A stretch of DNA of 64,000 bases from an uncultured Granulosicoccaceae bacterium. Lineage in GTDB: Bacteria; Pseudomonadota; Gammaproteobacteria; Granulosicoccales; Granulosicoccaceae. Location of the stretch: positions 1 through 64,000 of the forward strand of contig CALGNZ010000031.1 in NCBI GenBank assembly GCA_937957915.1, given 5' to 3'. Shown piece after piece: positions 8,082 to 16,368 of this stretch. Position 1 is the stretch's first letter; each line of letters opens with the position of its first letter. The position numbers were made by a program, and so were the translations under genes. The notes below the pieces were generated by a model. The model ran no database searches, was not told the DNA's origin, and saw only the letters and a list, made by a program, of their open reading frames with translations.

Positions 8082-8930
8082 TTAACTCAGGATCAGCTGC
8101 AGTTGTCTTGAGCACGCGACCAGCTGGTCGCTTTCATCCCACAAAGTGCCATCTTCGATAAACAGGTTTCCAGCAAGATCGTTGGTTGAAAACATGCCTT
8201 TTATCCAGCCGGGTTGCGGACGTCTGCGAACGTGTATAGATAGTTCGATGGTTGGTACCCAGCCTATTGGTCCGTACAGTGTAAACATGGACGGTGGAAA
8301 AGCGTCGCAGAAAAGTAGCAGGGCCAGATTGTCCACTGGACGTTCATCTCTGAAACGAATCCAGCCTGCCATTAGCGCGTCTTTGTGTTGGCCAGACTCT
8401 GCATACTGTGGATCAACGCGTATATCCAGGCGGTTCATAATCGGCAAGTCGACAGCCTGCGCCAGTTCTGAACGTGTCGTGCAATCTTCCGGCGGGGGCA
8501 GAACCGGTGCTGATGGTGAAAGGCTGCGCTGATCACTTTTGGAATGATCTGAGTTTGCGTCGGTAGCATTGACAGTTGGACTCAACAGGCCAAACGTTGC
8601 AGTGCATGTGATCCTTGGTTTGCCATCCTGTTCCATGGTGCCGGTTACGGTAGCGGTGCGTCGGCCAAGCCGTACGACACTTGCCGTAAGGTCGGCCACC
8701 TTGCCGGGCAAGCCTGGCCGCAGATAGTGTGTTGTTACTGATATCGGGTCAGGGGTGTCCGGCACCAGGGTCGCCATTGCCCTTAGCAGGCAAGCCAGTA
8801 TATAGCCGCCATTCGGGTTGTTGCCAATGTTCCAATCTGATGCCATGGTCAGTTGCCAGTGTTCATCCGACACTTGAATTGAGCTGGTTTCAGTATCAAA
8901 GTCGTAAATGCTATTCGTGTCAGTTTTCAT
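8082..8930 (-). CDS. Thioesterase-family protein (TesB-like, hotdog)
   Basis: Protein of 282 residues. The N-terminal half carries the double-hotdog acyl-CoA thioesterase hallmark NPNGGYILACLLRAM (about 37-51) followed by PISVTTHYLRPG and a strand-rich segment, matching the 4HBT_3/TesB-like group; the C-terminal half (WVPTIELSIHVRRRPQPGW, then DGTLWDESDQLVACSRQ) is the second hotdog. Members hydrolyse acyl-CoA thioesters, often of medium chain length; specificity cannot be read here. No signal peptide, so cytoplasmic. Not obviously co-transcribed with its neighbours. Confidence 0.8.
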   Translation of the reverse strand: MKTDTNSIYDFDTETSSIQVSDEHWQLTMASDWNIGNNPNGGYILACLLRAMATLVPDTPDPISVTTHYLRPGLPGKVADLTASVVRLGRRTATVTGTMEQDGKPRITCTATFGLLSPTVNATDANSDHSKSDQRSLSPSAPVLPPPEDCTTRSELAQAVDLPIMNRLDIRVDPQYAESGQHKDALMAGWIRFRDERPVDNLALLLFCDAFPPSMFTLYGPIGWVPTIELSIHVRRRPQPGWIKGMFSTNDLAGNLFIEDGTLWDESDQLVACSRQLQLILS

Positions 8931-9070
8931 GGCTTTATCGTGAGGTGCTGATCAGGGGTGGTTAATTGTTGTGTACCAGGCCGTGCAGAACAATAGGGTT
9001 GAAGCGTTTATAAGGACTAACTGTGTATCGCAAACGAGGGCTTGCAATTCATTTGCGCGCAGGGATCGTA

Positions 9071-10048
9071 TCAGTGAATACTGGCAGATTTGAGCCGGGC
9101 GTTGCGATCAATTGTTGAGATGGTGGTTGATTCTGTTATCTGGTTGCGTTCGAAGATGACTGAAATTTCTACACCGGCCTGTCCGGCAGACCACACGGCT
9201 CGAAACAGTTCAGGCAGGGTTTCTACCGATTGACCCTCAACCTGCAGAATGCGGTCGCCGCTGTGCAAGCCGGCTTTGTCAGCGGGGCCATCGTCACTGA
9301 GGCCGGAGATTATTAACCCGTCGTTTGACTCCTGTGCAAACCAGCCAACCCAGGGTCGTGCGGGTGCGTTGCGTTTACCGTAAAGCAGGAGTTCGTTCAA
9401 AATGGGGGGGAGTAAATCGATTGGTATGACCATATTGGCACTGCTGACCTCGTTGTCCTGATCAACAGTCTGTAATATCAGAGACCCAATGCCGTAGAGC
9501 ATGCCGTCTTCACCCAGTAACGCTGCACCACTCCAGAATGGATGAGCCGGCACGGTAAAAATGGCGGAATCAATCAGGTATTCCCAGTAGCCTGCAAACT
9601 CGTCAACACCGCCGATCTGGACCTGCTGTGTTGCCTCGACACCACCACAACCTGCCAGCAGCATCGGTTGACCCAATATTATGTCGTCTGATTTGCCGAG
9701 CATAATGGGAGGCAGGTTCAACTTGCCGAGTGCCTGCACCAGTCCAAACCCGCTTTGCTGATCGTAGGCAACCACGTGTCCCTGCAGGGTAGTGCCTTTG
9801 TGATCAACCAGCCAGACACTGCTTGCCTCGGTAATTACGTAGCCGATAGTGAGAACCAGGCCCTGATCATTAATGACGACGCCGTGGCCTTCGCGCTCGG
9901 TGCCGAGCAGATTAGCGGTCATCGCGTCATCGGGAATGCGCGTTCGAACGGAAACTACACTTTCAAGCGCTTTTAATACCTGCTCACCATAGTCGGCCGG
10001 GTCAGGCGGATTGTCTGGCAGAGGGTGCTGTATTTCTTCATCTGTCAT
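9071..10048 (-). CDS. HtrA/DegP-like trypsin-fold protein with PDZ domain, catalytic triad lost
   Basis: Protein of 325 residues from the ATG at 10048, preceded by AGAGGT; a TTG at 10099 extends the frame but is a worse start. Residues about 55-215 align with the S1C protease fold: GHGVVINDQGLVLT, then GYVI where proteases have NHVV, and PFWSGAAL where they have GNSGGAL. The catalytic His is Tyr70, the Asp position (DPxxDxAL) is Gly100, and only Ser173 remains. A PDZ domain follows (GLIISGLSDDGPADKAGL, HSGDRIL, about 238-305). There is no signal peptide, unlike periplasmic DegP. It is therefore most likely a cytoplasmic, non-proteolytic binding or scaffold protein. Activity loss is inference from these residues. 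Confidence 0.75.
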   Translation of the reverse strand: MTDEEIQHPLPDNPPDPADYGEQVLKALESVVSVRTRIPDDAMTANLLGTEREGHGVVINDQGLVLTIGYVITEASSVWLVDHKGTTLQGHVVAYDQQSGFGLVQALGKLNLPPIMLGKSDDIILGQPMLLAGCGGVEATQQVQIGGVDEFAGYWEYLIDSAIFTVPAHPFWSGAALLGEDGMLYGIGSLILQTVDQDNEVSSANMVIPIDLLPPILNELLLYGKRNAPARPWVGWFAQESNDGLIISGLSDDGPADKAGLHSGDRILQVEGQSVETLPELFRAVWSAGQAGVEISVIFERNQITESTTISTIDRNARLKSASIH

Positions 10049-10211
10049 AGCACCTCTAACATAGCAGATACGGGGTGTTTTGTGCGAATCTTCGACCAAT
10101 GAAAATGACGCTTTGCGTTACATGTAGTGCAAGTTGCAGGGCAGCCTGTGTTGTAGCCACAGGTGATTATTGCACGTAGTCAGCAGATACATTTTTATGC
10201 AGCACAACAGT

Positions 10212-10270
10212 AGTGAGCGCCATATTAATCCGGGTAATTACAAACTGGTGTTAAGCAAACTGCGCTCACT
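10212..10270. repeat. Nine-base inverted repeat with 41-base spacer
   Basis: AGTGAGCGC at 10212-10220 and its exact complement GCGCTCACT at 10262-10270. It lies just downstream of the minus-strand cellulase gene and upstream of the HtrA-like gene. It could be the 3-prime end structure of the cellulase transcript or paired operator half-sites; no U-run follows on either strand. Confidence 0.35.
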
Positions 10271-10284
10271 AATCAGTGTTTAAT

Positions 10285-11643
10285 TTACTTTATCAGTGGC
10301 GGATGTGCGTTACGCACCAGCATGTCGAAGTGTTGGTGAAACCATCTGCCTGCGGCCGGTGCGTTACCAATGGCGCCGGTAGGGTTGCCGCTATGGGTTG
10401 TACCCTGTGGGTCGCAGTCAGAGTCGAATCGTTTACCTTCGGCGTCTGCGTGTGTTTGCGTTGAGTCGCTGGTGCCATCGGATTCACCAGGAGGCTTTAT
10501 CCATACAAACGCGTGAATAGTGCCATCGTTAAACGGGTTCGGTGTTGGTCTCGCACCGACACCTGCGCCGTTTTGATTGCACCAGTTTTGTCTGGCGGGC
10601 CGGCGATCAATGCGTGCTGCATTAACATAGTTGTTGATGCTCGCTTTCCGCTTTGCTTTTGTTGGTCTGTTTTTTCCACCCCATCCGTTGCGGGAGGTGT
10701 CGATAAGCACTCCAAACTGATCGGGCATTCCGGCGGCTGTGAACTCTGTTTTAAGCGTATTGGCATAGTCTCTTTCATCGAACATGCCGTTGTATTGATA
10801 AAAGTCAGCAGATTTTATTGGCAGATCCTGAATCATTAAGTCAGCATCTGGCAGCAACAATTCTTCAACAGGTGAATAGCCCGAGGTGTTCGTTGCAACA
10901 CCGTGCACGTTGTGTAGTGAGCCACTGCTTTTGATAACGTCGACATACAGGTCTACGGTGCGAGTGCGATTGTCGTCCCAGCCTAGCCAGCCCGAGTGAC
11001 CGATATCGAGATAACTATAGACGTTTCCAATGTCGCTGAAGCGATTTAGTGCGTACCCGATGCCCCCGGTGTAGATACCGTTTTCAAATGCTGACTGGCA
11101 ATCGGCAACCGACTTGTTGGTGACAAGGTTTGGCAGCGAGTCTGGTTCCAGTATCGTTACTATCCTGAGATCGGAAAAACGGTTGTCTGAGAACAGCGAG
11201 GCTATTCTATCGATGAAGTCCTCGCGATAGATTTTCAACCCGGCCAGTCCGTTCAGTGTGCCGTTGGATGCTTTGGCAGAACAGTCTCTGTCGGGCAGGT
11301 TGTAGATCACGACTGTGATCAGTACAGGTTCGTTACCCTGTGCTTGCTTTGTTGCATTTACCAGGTGTTGTTCCAGCGTAGATCTGCGGCCATTAGAGCC
11401 ATCGATTGCGGCGATACTATCTAGCCACACAGCGGTTGGTGTGTTTGCGACGACGCGCATGTGTTCTGCGGTGGCAGTATCAGACTGTGCGATTGACCGA
11501 TTGACGTTTTCGACATAGTCAGGATCGATGTAGCCTTGTGCACCGACAAACGGGTTATCTACCCGTGTGGAGGCGATTACCGGCAGTGATAGAATCAGCC
11601 ACAGCCATAGGCTGCGTAATGTAAATCCAGCGATTCGATTCAT
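10285..11643 (-). CDS. Secreted glycoside hydrolase family 6 cellulase
   Basis: Protein of 452 residues with signal peptide (LRSLWLWLILSLPVIAST, cleavage near residue 26). Both GH6 signatures are present: VVIYNLPDRDCSAKASNG (111-128, with D120) and VTILEPDSLPNLVTN (162-176), D168 being the expected catalytic acid. WIKPPGESDG (381-390) carries the proposed base D389, and the family's end motif GRWFHQHFDMLV is near 432-443. GH6 enzymes invert the beta-1,4 bond of cellulose as endoglucanases or cellobiohydrolases; which type is not decidable by eye. No carbohydrate-binding module or linker is fused. The ATG has AGGAG nine bases upstream. It appears monocistronic, with a G/T-rich tract upstream. 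Confidence 0.92.
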   Translation of the reverse strand: MNRIAGFTLRSLWLWLILSLPVIASTRVDNPFVGAQGYIDPDYVENVNRSIAQSDTATAEHMRVVANTPTAVWLDSIAAIDGSNGRRSTLEQHLVNATKQAQGNEPVLITVVIYNLPDRDCSAKASNGTLNGLAGLKIYREDFIDRIASLFSDNRFSDLRIVTILEPDSLPNLVTNKSVADCQSAFENGIYTGGIGYALNRFSDIGNVYSYLDIGHSGWLGWDDNRTRTVDLYVDVIKSSGSLHNVHGVATNTSGYSPVEELLLPDADLMIQDLPIKSADFYQYNGMFDERDYANTLKTEFTAAGMPDQFGVLIDTSRNGWGGKNRPTKAKRKASINNYVNAARIDRRPARQNWCNQNGAGVGARPTPNPFNDGTIHAFVWIKPPGESDGTSDSTQTHADAEGKRFDSDCDPQGTTHSGNPTGAIGNAPAAGRWFHQHFDMLVRNAHPPLIK

Positions 11644-11682
11644 GGTTGCCTGCTCCTGTGCGATTTTTTAAGTTTCCGCGTT

Positions 11683-11746
11683 TTGTTGGTTGGGTTGGTT
11701 GGGTTGGTTGGCTGGTCGGTTGGGTCGGTTGTGTTGGTCTGGTTCG
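11683..11746. repeat. Imperfect GGTTGGTTGGGT-type tandem repeat
   Basis: The plus strand carries a run of short GGTT/GGGTT units over about 64 bases, 40-100 bases upstream of the cellulase start, so in its leader or promoter region. The plus strand has enough GG and GGG runs at short spacing to form a two- or three-layer G-quadruplex; the cellulase mRNA would carry the C/A-rich complement. A slippage-prone repeat here could vary expression. Confidence 0.6.
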
Positions 11747-12027
11747 TGGTTGCCCGTGTGCTCTGCTCATCTAGCTATCATTGTACAACTGTGTCTGTCC
11801 GCATTACAAAATGGTTTGTGGGTTCGTGAATGCTGCCATTTTTAACAAGTATAGCCTGTGTTGCTATTGGAGCATTCCACGGGCAGCGAAGCTATGTGCT
11901 TTCATGAGTCATACACCGTCGGGTGTCGGCGGTGCTATTTGCGCTGTGCGCTATAGCAATTGCGCCGAGCTATATACTCGTGCACCAGCGCGTCTCCACA
12001 GCCATGTGTAACTGGCTCAGCGGCTGA
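11747..12027. other. Intergenic region, no supported gene
   Basis: Together with the G/T repeat it separates two minus-strand genes. It likely contains the cellulase promoter. I see no open frame with a ribosome binding site and no clear terminator for the methyltransferase gene. Confidence 0.4.
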
Positions 12028-12732
12028 TCAGGTGGCGAGTAGCGATTTATCTTCGACGATAAACGATGCGCCGTGCCACCCTATGTTGGTGTAGGGCAGC
12101 AGGTGCCACCGCTCATCAGTCGAGAACACCTCAAGCATTGCCAGGCGTTCTCCGGAAAGCTGATTTTCAGACCAGCAATAGTAGTCGTCAAAGGCGATTA
12201 TCATTCCGTGCTTCAGCCTTGGCTGTAGAAATGCCAGTACATCCAGAGTGCTTGTGTACAGGTCGCAATCGATATATGCGAGGCATATGTTGCGGGGCTC
12301 GCCGGTGTCTGCCAACGGGGGCAGGCTCTCATTGAAGAAGCCGGGTACAACGTGGTAACGGTTTTTGTCGATGCCGCGTAGCTGACACAGTTTATGGAAT
12401 TCGTTGAGCGGTGTTGCCATTTCACTGGCCACCCACTTCGGGTGTTCATCTTTCTCCATCGCTGCTGCAGGCAGTCCCTGGAAAGAGTCAAAGGCCCAGA
12501 GTTGTGCTGTGTGTTTATGGCGTTTGGCCTCGTGAAAGGCTTGCGAAAAAGTCAGTGCACCGTGACTACCGAATTCCGCATAGTCGCCATCAATGCCGTT
12601 AAATGACAGGGCTTTGAATGCGGTGTTGAAAAAGTCGTGTCTGCCGCGACGCTCACGGCGTGAGCTTTTGTAGGTGCGGTTATCGAGTTGTCTTTTGAGC
12701 GCGAGGTTCAGTCGCTTTAATTGCCATTTCAT
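12028..12732 (-). CDS. TylF/MycF-type SAM-dependent O-methyltransferase
   Basis: Protein of 234 residues. Motifs of the TylF/MycF/NovP group are clear: GDYAEFGSHGALTF (SAM-binding region, about 51-64), LWAFDSFQGLP (acidic residue for ribose and start of the lid), then AYIDCDLYTSTLDVLAFL with the metal-binding aspartates, and IIAFDDYYCW. The family methylates sugar hydroxyls on antibiotics and, in many bacteria, surface glycans, with Mg. There is no polyketide or glycan cluster around it, so the acceptor is unknown. No signal peptide. Confidence 0.8.
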   Translation of the reverse strand: MKWQLKRLNLALKRQLDNRTYKSSRRERRGRHDFFNTAFKALSFNGIDGDYAEFGSHGALTFSQAFHEAKRHKHTAQLWAFDSFQGLPAAAMEKDEHPKWVASEMATPLNEFHKLCQLRGIDKNRYHVVPGFFNESLPPLADTGEPRNICLAYIDCDLYTSTLDVLAFLQPRLKHGMIIAFDDYYCWSENQLSGERLAMLEVFSTDERWHLLPYTNIGWHGASFIVEDKSLLAT

Positions 12733-12852
12733 GCGGTTGACGCTTATCAGGGTAGGGCTGCGGAAAGTCCGCTTGTATTTTACATTGATGATGCCGTTGA
12801 CTGATGACAGGCGGGAAAGCGCCCCGGCGAGTGATGTTGATTCATTGATGCG

Positions 12853-13842
12853 CTACAGCAGAAATGACGGCGCTGCTGACAATAGTTCTACGGCCTGCTC
12901 TATGGTTGATTCGATGATTTCTGCGGCGGGAAGCACGCTGTCGATCAAATCGGCGGCCTCTCCGGCAATGAGCACCCGGGTGGAGAAGTCTTCACTGTCA
13001 CTGCGGTTGTATCGTTGTCTGTGTTGGTCCGGGCTGCGCGCGAATTCGTCGAGCTTGCCGTGCCATTGTCTGGAGAAATCGTTATGCACTACGCGTCCGG
13101 TGTAGTGCTGTGGCCAATCGACCTCTCGAGCAATGTCAAACACCTTGGTGCGTATGGTTTGATCGCCACCGGTTTCGGTAATCAGTGCCTTTGCTTTTTC
13201 GCTGCCACTTGCCTCTGTACTGGCCCAGAAGCGGGTGCCCATCATAATGCCGTCGGCGCCGAGCATTAACGATGACGCCAATCCACGCCCGTCAGCGATG
13301 CCGCCGGCCGCCAATATAATCTGTTGCGGGCCTGCCAGGTGGCGTACCGCAGGCAGCAGCGACATTAACCCTCTGTCCATGCCATGGCCCCCGGCTTCCT
13401 GCCCCTGTACGACGATCACGTCTACCCCTGCATTAAGTGCCTGCTGCGCCTGGCTTAGCCGCTGGACTTGCCAGCAAGTGGGGATGTCTGCCTCTCTTGC
13501 TGCGTCTATAATGACTTCGGCGTCACCGAAAGAGACCATTAGTAGTGAGGGTGACTGACGAATAGCCTGCTGCAAAACGTTGCTGGCGCCGGTTGCTGTT
13601 GCTTCTATATCGCGTAAAACGCTCCAGGTAATAAAACCGACACCTACCGGATGGTTGCCGGCTGCAGTAAATGCGCTGTGCAGCCAGTCATGGTTTCCGT
13701 AGCCGCCACCGATCATGCCCAGGCCTCCGGCCTGAGATACAGCCGCGGCAAGCTCTCCATTGGCAACCAGATCCATCGGCGCCAGCATAACCGGGTGATC
13801 GATACCAAAGCGTTCAGTAAAGCGGGTTTTTATTTTTTGCAT
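12853..13842 (-). CDS. Nitronate monooxygenase-family flavoprotein
   Basis: Protein of 329 residues, FMN-binding TIM-barrel of the nitronate monooxygenase (formerly 2-nitropropane dioxygenase) family. Family motifs: HPVMLAPMDLVANGELAAAV near the N-terminus, GGLGMIGGG, VIVVQGQEAGGHG carrying the conserved His, AAGGIADGRG and ADGIMMGTRFWAS for FMN phosphate binding. The reaction is oxidative denitrification of nitronates; many members have other substrates. Cytoplasmic. It is divergent from the EamA transporter gene, with a 326-base spacer. Confidence 0.85.
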   Translation of the reverse strand: MQKIKTRFTERFGIDHPVMLAPMDLVANGELAAAVSQAGGLGMIGGGYGNHDWLHSAFTAAGNHPVGVGFITWSVLRDIEATATGASNVLQQAIRQSPSLLMVSFGDAEVIIDAAREADIPTCWQVQRLSQAQQALNAGVDVIVVQGQEAGGHGMDRGLMSLLPAVRHLAGPQQIILAAGGIADGRGLASSLMLGADGIMMGTRFWASTEASGSEKAKALITETGGDQTIRTKVFDIAREVDWPQHYTGRVVHNDFSRQWHGKLDEFARSPDQHRQRYNRSDSEDFSTRVLIAGEAADLIDSVLPAAEIIESTIEQAVELLSAAPSFLL

Positions 13843-14168
13843 GGTGTCTGTTCCGTGCTGTGGCGTTGTGGTGCAAACGTGGATGGTGCGGGCAGCGCTA
13901 TGGTAACGATGTTATTGTGGACGCCTGTGTTTTCTACCTGGACTTGACGGTTAACCAGGGGGCCGGTGATACATTGTTATTGATCAATACTATCACCTGT
14001 CTGATAATCTGGCAGCGCAGGAGAACCCGCCAATCCTTCTATCATCAGTCAGTCAGTGTCCGGTAGCCATTTTCAATACGGTGGTTGTGTTATCGCCGCG
14101 TGCCGACAGTAATCAACTGCGCCCCAACAATTCTCAATTCGGCTCGAAGGTCACCAGTGAGGGCATCG
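13843..14168. other. Divergent intergenic region with 12-bp palindrome
   Basis: Holds the promoters of the nitronate monooxygenase-like gene (leftward) and the EamA gene (rightward). A perfect palindrome TATTGATCAATA lies at 13978-13989, a candidate operator for a dimeric regulator. No supported coding region. Confidence 0.4.
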
Positions 14169-15050
14169 GTGAGTACTAAACGTGAGGTGTTTCGCGGCCA
14201 TGCAGCGATGTTCCTGTTCGCAGCGCTGATATCAATATCATTTAGTCTGGGAGATCTGGCAGCACCGCACATCAGCCCTGCTGCTTTAGCGGCAATGCGA
14301 TTTGTTATTGCAGCGGTGGTTGTGGGCATCGTGGCTGCGCCTCAGGTTCGTATCGAACATCTGGTCAAACCATGGCGTTATCTGGCGGTCGGCGGGCTGC
14401 TGGCCGGGTATTTTATCTTTATGTTTGAAGCGTTGCGGTTAACTGACCCGGTATCTACCAGCGCGATTTTTACGTTAACGCCGATTATGAGTGCCATCTT
14501 TGGCTATTGGTTACTCAGACAGATAACGTCTCCCATTATGGTTGTGTCGTTGCTGTTAGCTGGCACGGGTGCGATTTGGGTTATTTTTCGGGCTGACCTC
14601 GACGCGATACTGGGCTTGAGAATCGGGCCGGGTGAGCAGTTGTTCTTCATCGGTTGTGCAATGCATGCCTTGTATGCGCCTGTGGGCAGGCTGTTTAATC
14701 GAGGGGAACCTATTCTCGTTTATACGTTCTGCAGTATCTGTGGTGGATTGCTGGTGACGATGGCTTACGGGTTTGGTGGTATCGTCAGTACTGACTGGCT
14801 AGGGCTGCCGCCGATCGCATGGGTTGCGGCGTTTTATCTGGGAGTCTGTGCAACCGCCGGTACGGTATTTCTGGTTCAGTACGCCACTTTACGGTTGACG
14901 TCGGCCAGGTTAATGGCTTACGGCTATCTGGTGCCGGTTTTTGTTATCTTGTGGGAAGGGTTGCTTGGTCATGGTTGGGTAGCCTGGAAGGTAGTTCCCG
15001 GTGTATTGATAATACTGCTGGCGCTACTGGTACTGCGGTACCAGAAGTAG
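14169..15050 (+). CDS. EamA-family (DMT) transporter
   Basis: Protein of 293 residues from GTG at 14169, which has GTGAGGG about seven bases upstream; the frame opens further up at a poor TTG. About ten hydrophobic segments in two halves, each an EamA repeat: first half begins FLFAALISISFSLGDLAAPHISPAALAAMRF, written here only as its class, and the second begins at GEQLFFIGCAMHALYAPVGR. Members export amino acids, metabolites or drugs across the inner membrane as dimeric drug/metabolite transporters; the substrate is unknown. Start residues and loop charges fit inner-membrane topology. Confidence 0.82.
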   Translation: MSTKREVFRGHAAMFLFAALISISFSLGDLAAPHISPAALAAMRFVIAAVVVGIVAAPQVRIEHLVKPWRYLAVGGLLAGYFIFMFEALRLTDPVSTSAIFTLTPIMSAIFGYWLLRQITSPIMVVSLLLAGTGAIWVIFRADLDAILGLRIGPGEQLFFIGCAMHALYAPVGRLFNRGEPILVYTFCSICGGLLVTMAYGFGGIVSTDWLGLPPIAWVAAFYLGVCATAGTVFLVQYATLRLTSARLMAYGYLVPVFVILWEGLLGHGWVAWKVVPGVLIILLALLVLRYQK

Positions 15051-15205
15051 TCCATACCCATCGTATAAGTGTGAGCAGTTGCATCGCTGTACCCGGACAA
15101 GCCCGCGGCGTTATGCTGAAATGCAAGTGTCGGGTTACTTAATTGGTTGTTCTGCCAGGCTGCTCAATACCGGCCGAAGCAGTTGAAAATTTTCAGAGTG
15201 CATTG

Positions 15206-16204
15206 ATGAAAAGTCTAGTAAAACGTCTTGTGTGTCTTATGTTGCAGGCCTGTCTGGCGGTAAGTTGCCTTCTTACTTATGCGCATACTGCGAGCTCTGC
15301 GACCAACTTTGAAGGGTTGGAGTGGAAGGCGCCAATTGCGCGAGACCATCCGTTGGTGGGAGAAATCCATAACGCAACCGGTTCAATGACTCTGGCAGCG
15401 CTGGCAGACCTGATGGCAGATAGCAGATTTGTTTTAATTGGAGAGAAACACGATAACGTTGACCATCATCAGCTTGAACTGTATCTGCTCAAATCTCTGG
15501 TGGAGCAAAAAGCAGCTGACAACACACCGGCAGCAGTGGCCGTTGCTTTTGAGATGCTCAATTCTGATCAACAGTTGCAGCTAACCGGGCTTATGGAGCA
15601 GCTGGTGCAGAACGACAGCGTACAGATCGAAGCAAAAGCACTAAAAGACAGCTTAGACTGGCCGGAGCATGGCTGGCCCTGGGATGACTATGCCGAGCTC
15701 ATTGGCTGGGCGCTGAACAGTCGTCTGTCTTTATATGCTGGTAATATTAGCCAAAAAACGATGCGGACTATCTATCAAAGTGGTATCGATGATCGTTTTG
15801 AATCTGCCAGGCAGCTTAAAGCCAGTGTAAGCGATGCACTGCTTGATCAGGTGTTTCATGGTCATTGTGGCTTGATGCCACGCGATGCACTGAGCTCGAT
15901 GGTTGATATTCAGTTGGTCAAAGACTCGGCTATGGCGAACGCGCTGGTTGCAGGTAACGAGCAGCTAAATGTGCTGGTTGCAGGTACAGGGCATATTCGA
16001 AAAGATACATCGGTTCCTAAACATTTGCAGTTAATAGATAATCAATCGACACTGGCCGTTGCATTAATTGAAGTAGAAATTGGCAAGACGTCGGTTGCTG
16101 ATTATGGCGAATTGTTTGATCGCTTCGATGTCGTTGTTTTTACACCAATTGCCAATCAGCGCGACTACTGCGCTGATCTGAAAAAGAGCATGCAAAAGCA
16201 GTAG
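15206..16204 (+). CDS. ChaN-family (DUF399, haem-uptake type) exported protein
   Basis: Protein of 332 residues from the ATG at 15206; an in-frame TTG at 15143 would add 21 unlikely residues. A signal peptide is visible (LVCLMLQACLAVSCLLTYAHTASSA). ChaN-family signatures: FVLIGEKHDNVDHHQLE soon after the mature start, a WPEHGWPWDDY segment, and VLVAGTGHIRKDTSVPKHL near the end with the conserved GxGH. Campylobacter ChaN is a haem-binding lipoprotein; here a LQAC-type lipobox is not convincing, so a soluble periplasmic protein is possible. Function in iron/haem handling is inferred from the family only. Confidence 0.75.
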   Translation: MKSLVKRLVCLMLQACLAVSCLLTYAHTASSATNFEGLEWKAPIARDHPLVGEIHNATGSMTLAALADLMADSRFVLIGEKHDNVDHHQLELYLLKSLVEQKAADNTPAAVAVAFEMLNSDQQLQLTGLMEQLVQNDSVQIEAKALKDSLDWPEHGWPWDDYAELIGWALNSRLSLYAGNISQKTMRTIYQSGIDDRFESARQLKASVSDALLDQVFHGHCGLMPRDALSSMVDIQLVKDSAMANALVAGNEQLNVLVAGTGHIRKDTSVPKHLQLIDNQSTLAVALIEVEIGKTSVADYGELFDRFDVVVFTPIANQRDYCADLKKSMQKQ

Positions 16205-16368
16205 ACGGATTGTACCTGTTCACCATTGACCCATGCAGGTTATTAAGAGGCTGCCAGCAAAAGATAATTGTTTATAGTTGCCTGACGCTGTGCGAGTAAA
16301 ATTGTTTACGATCAATGTCATGGAAAATTACTTCTGACGTCTTTATTGCGGAATCGAGTGAATAATCT

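Noticed and set aside
11555-11770. Minus-strand frame with PTQPTQPT repeats
   Set aside because: It is a translation of the G/T tandem repeat, overlaps the cellulase start in another frame and has no independent support.
12760-12772. GCGGA-AAG-TCCGC hairpin between the methyltransferase and NMO-like genes
   Set aside because: The T-rich tail is on the plus strand while both genes are on the minus strand, so it is not their terminator.
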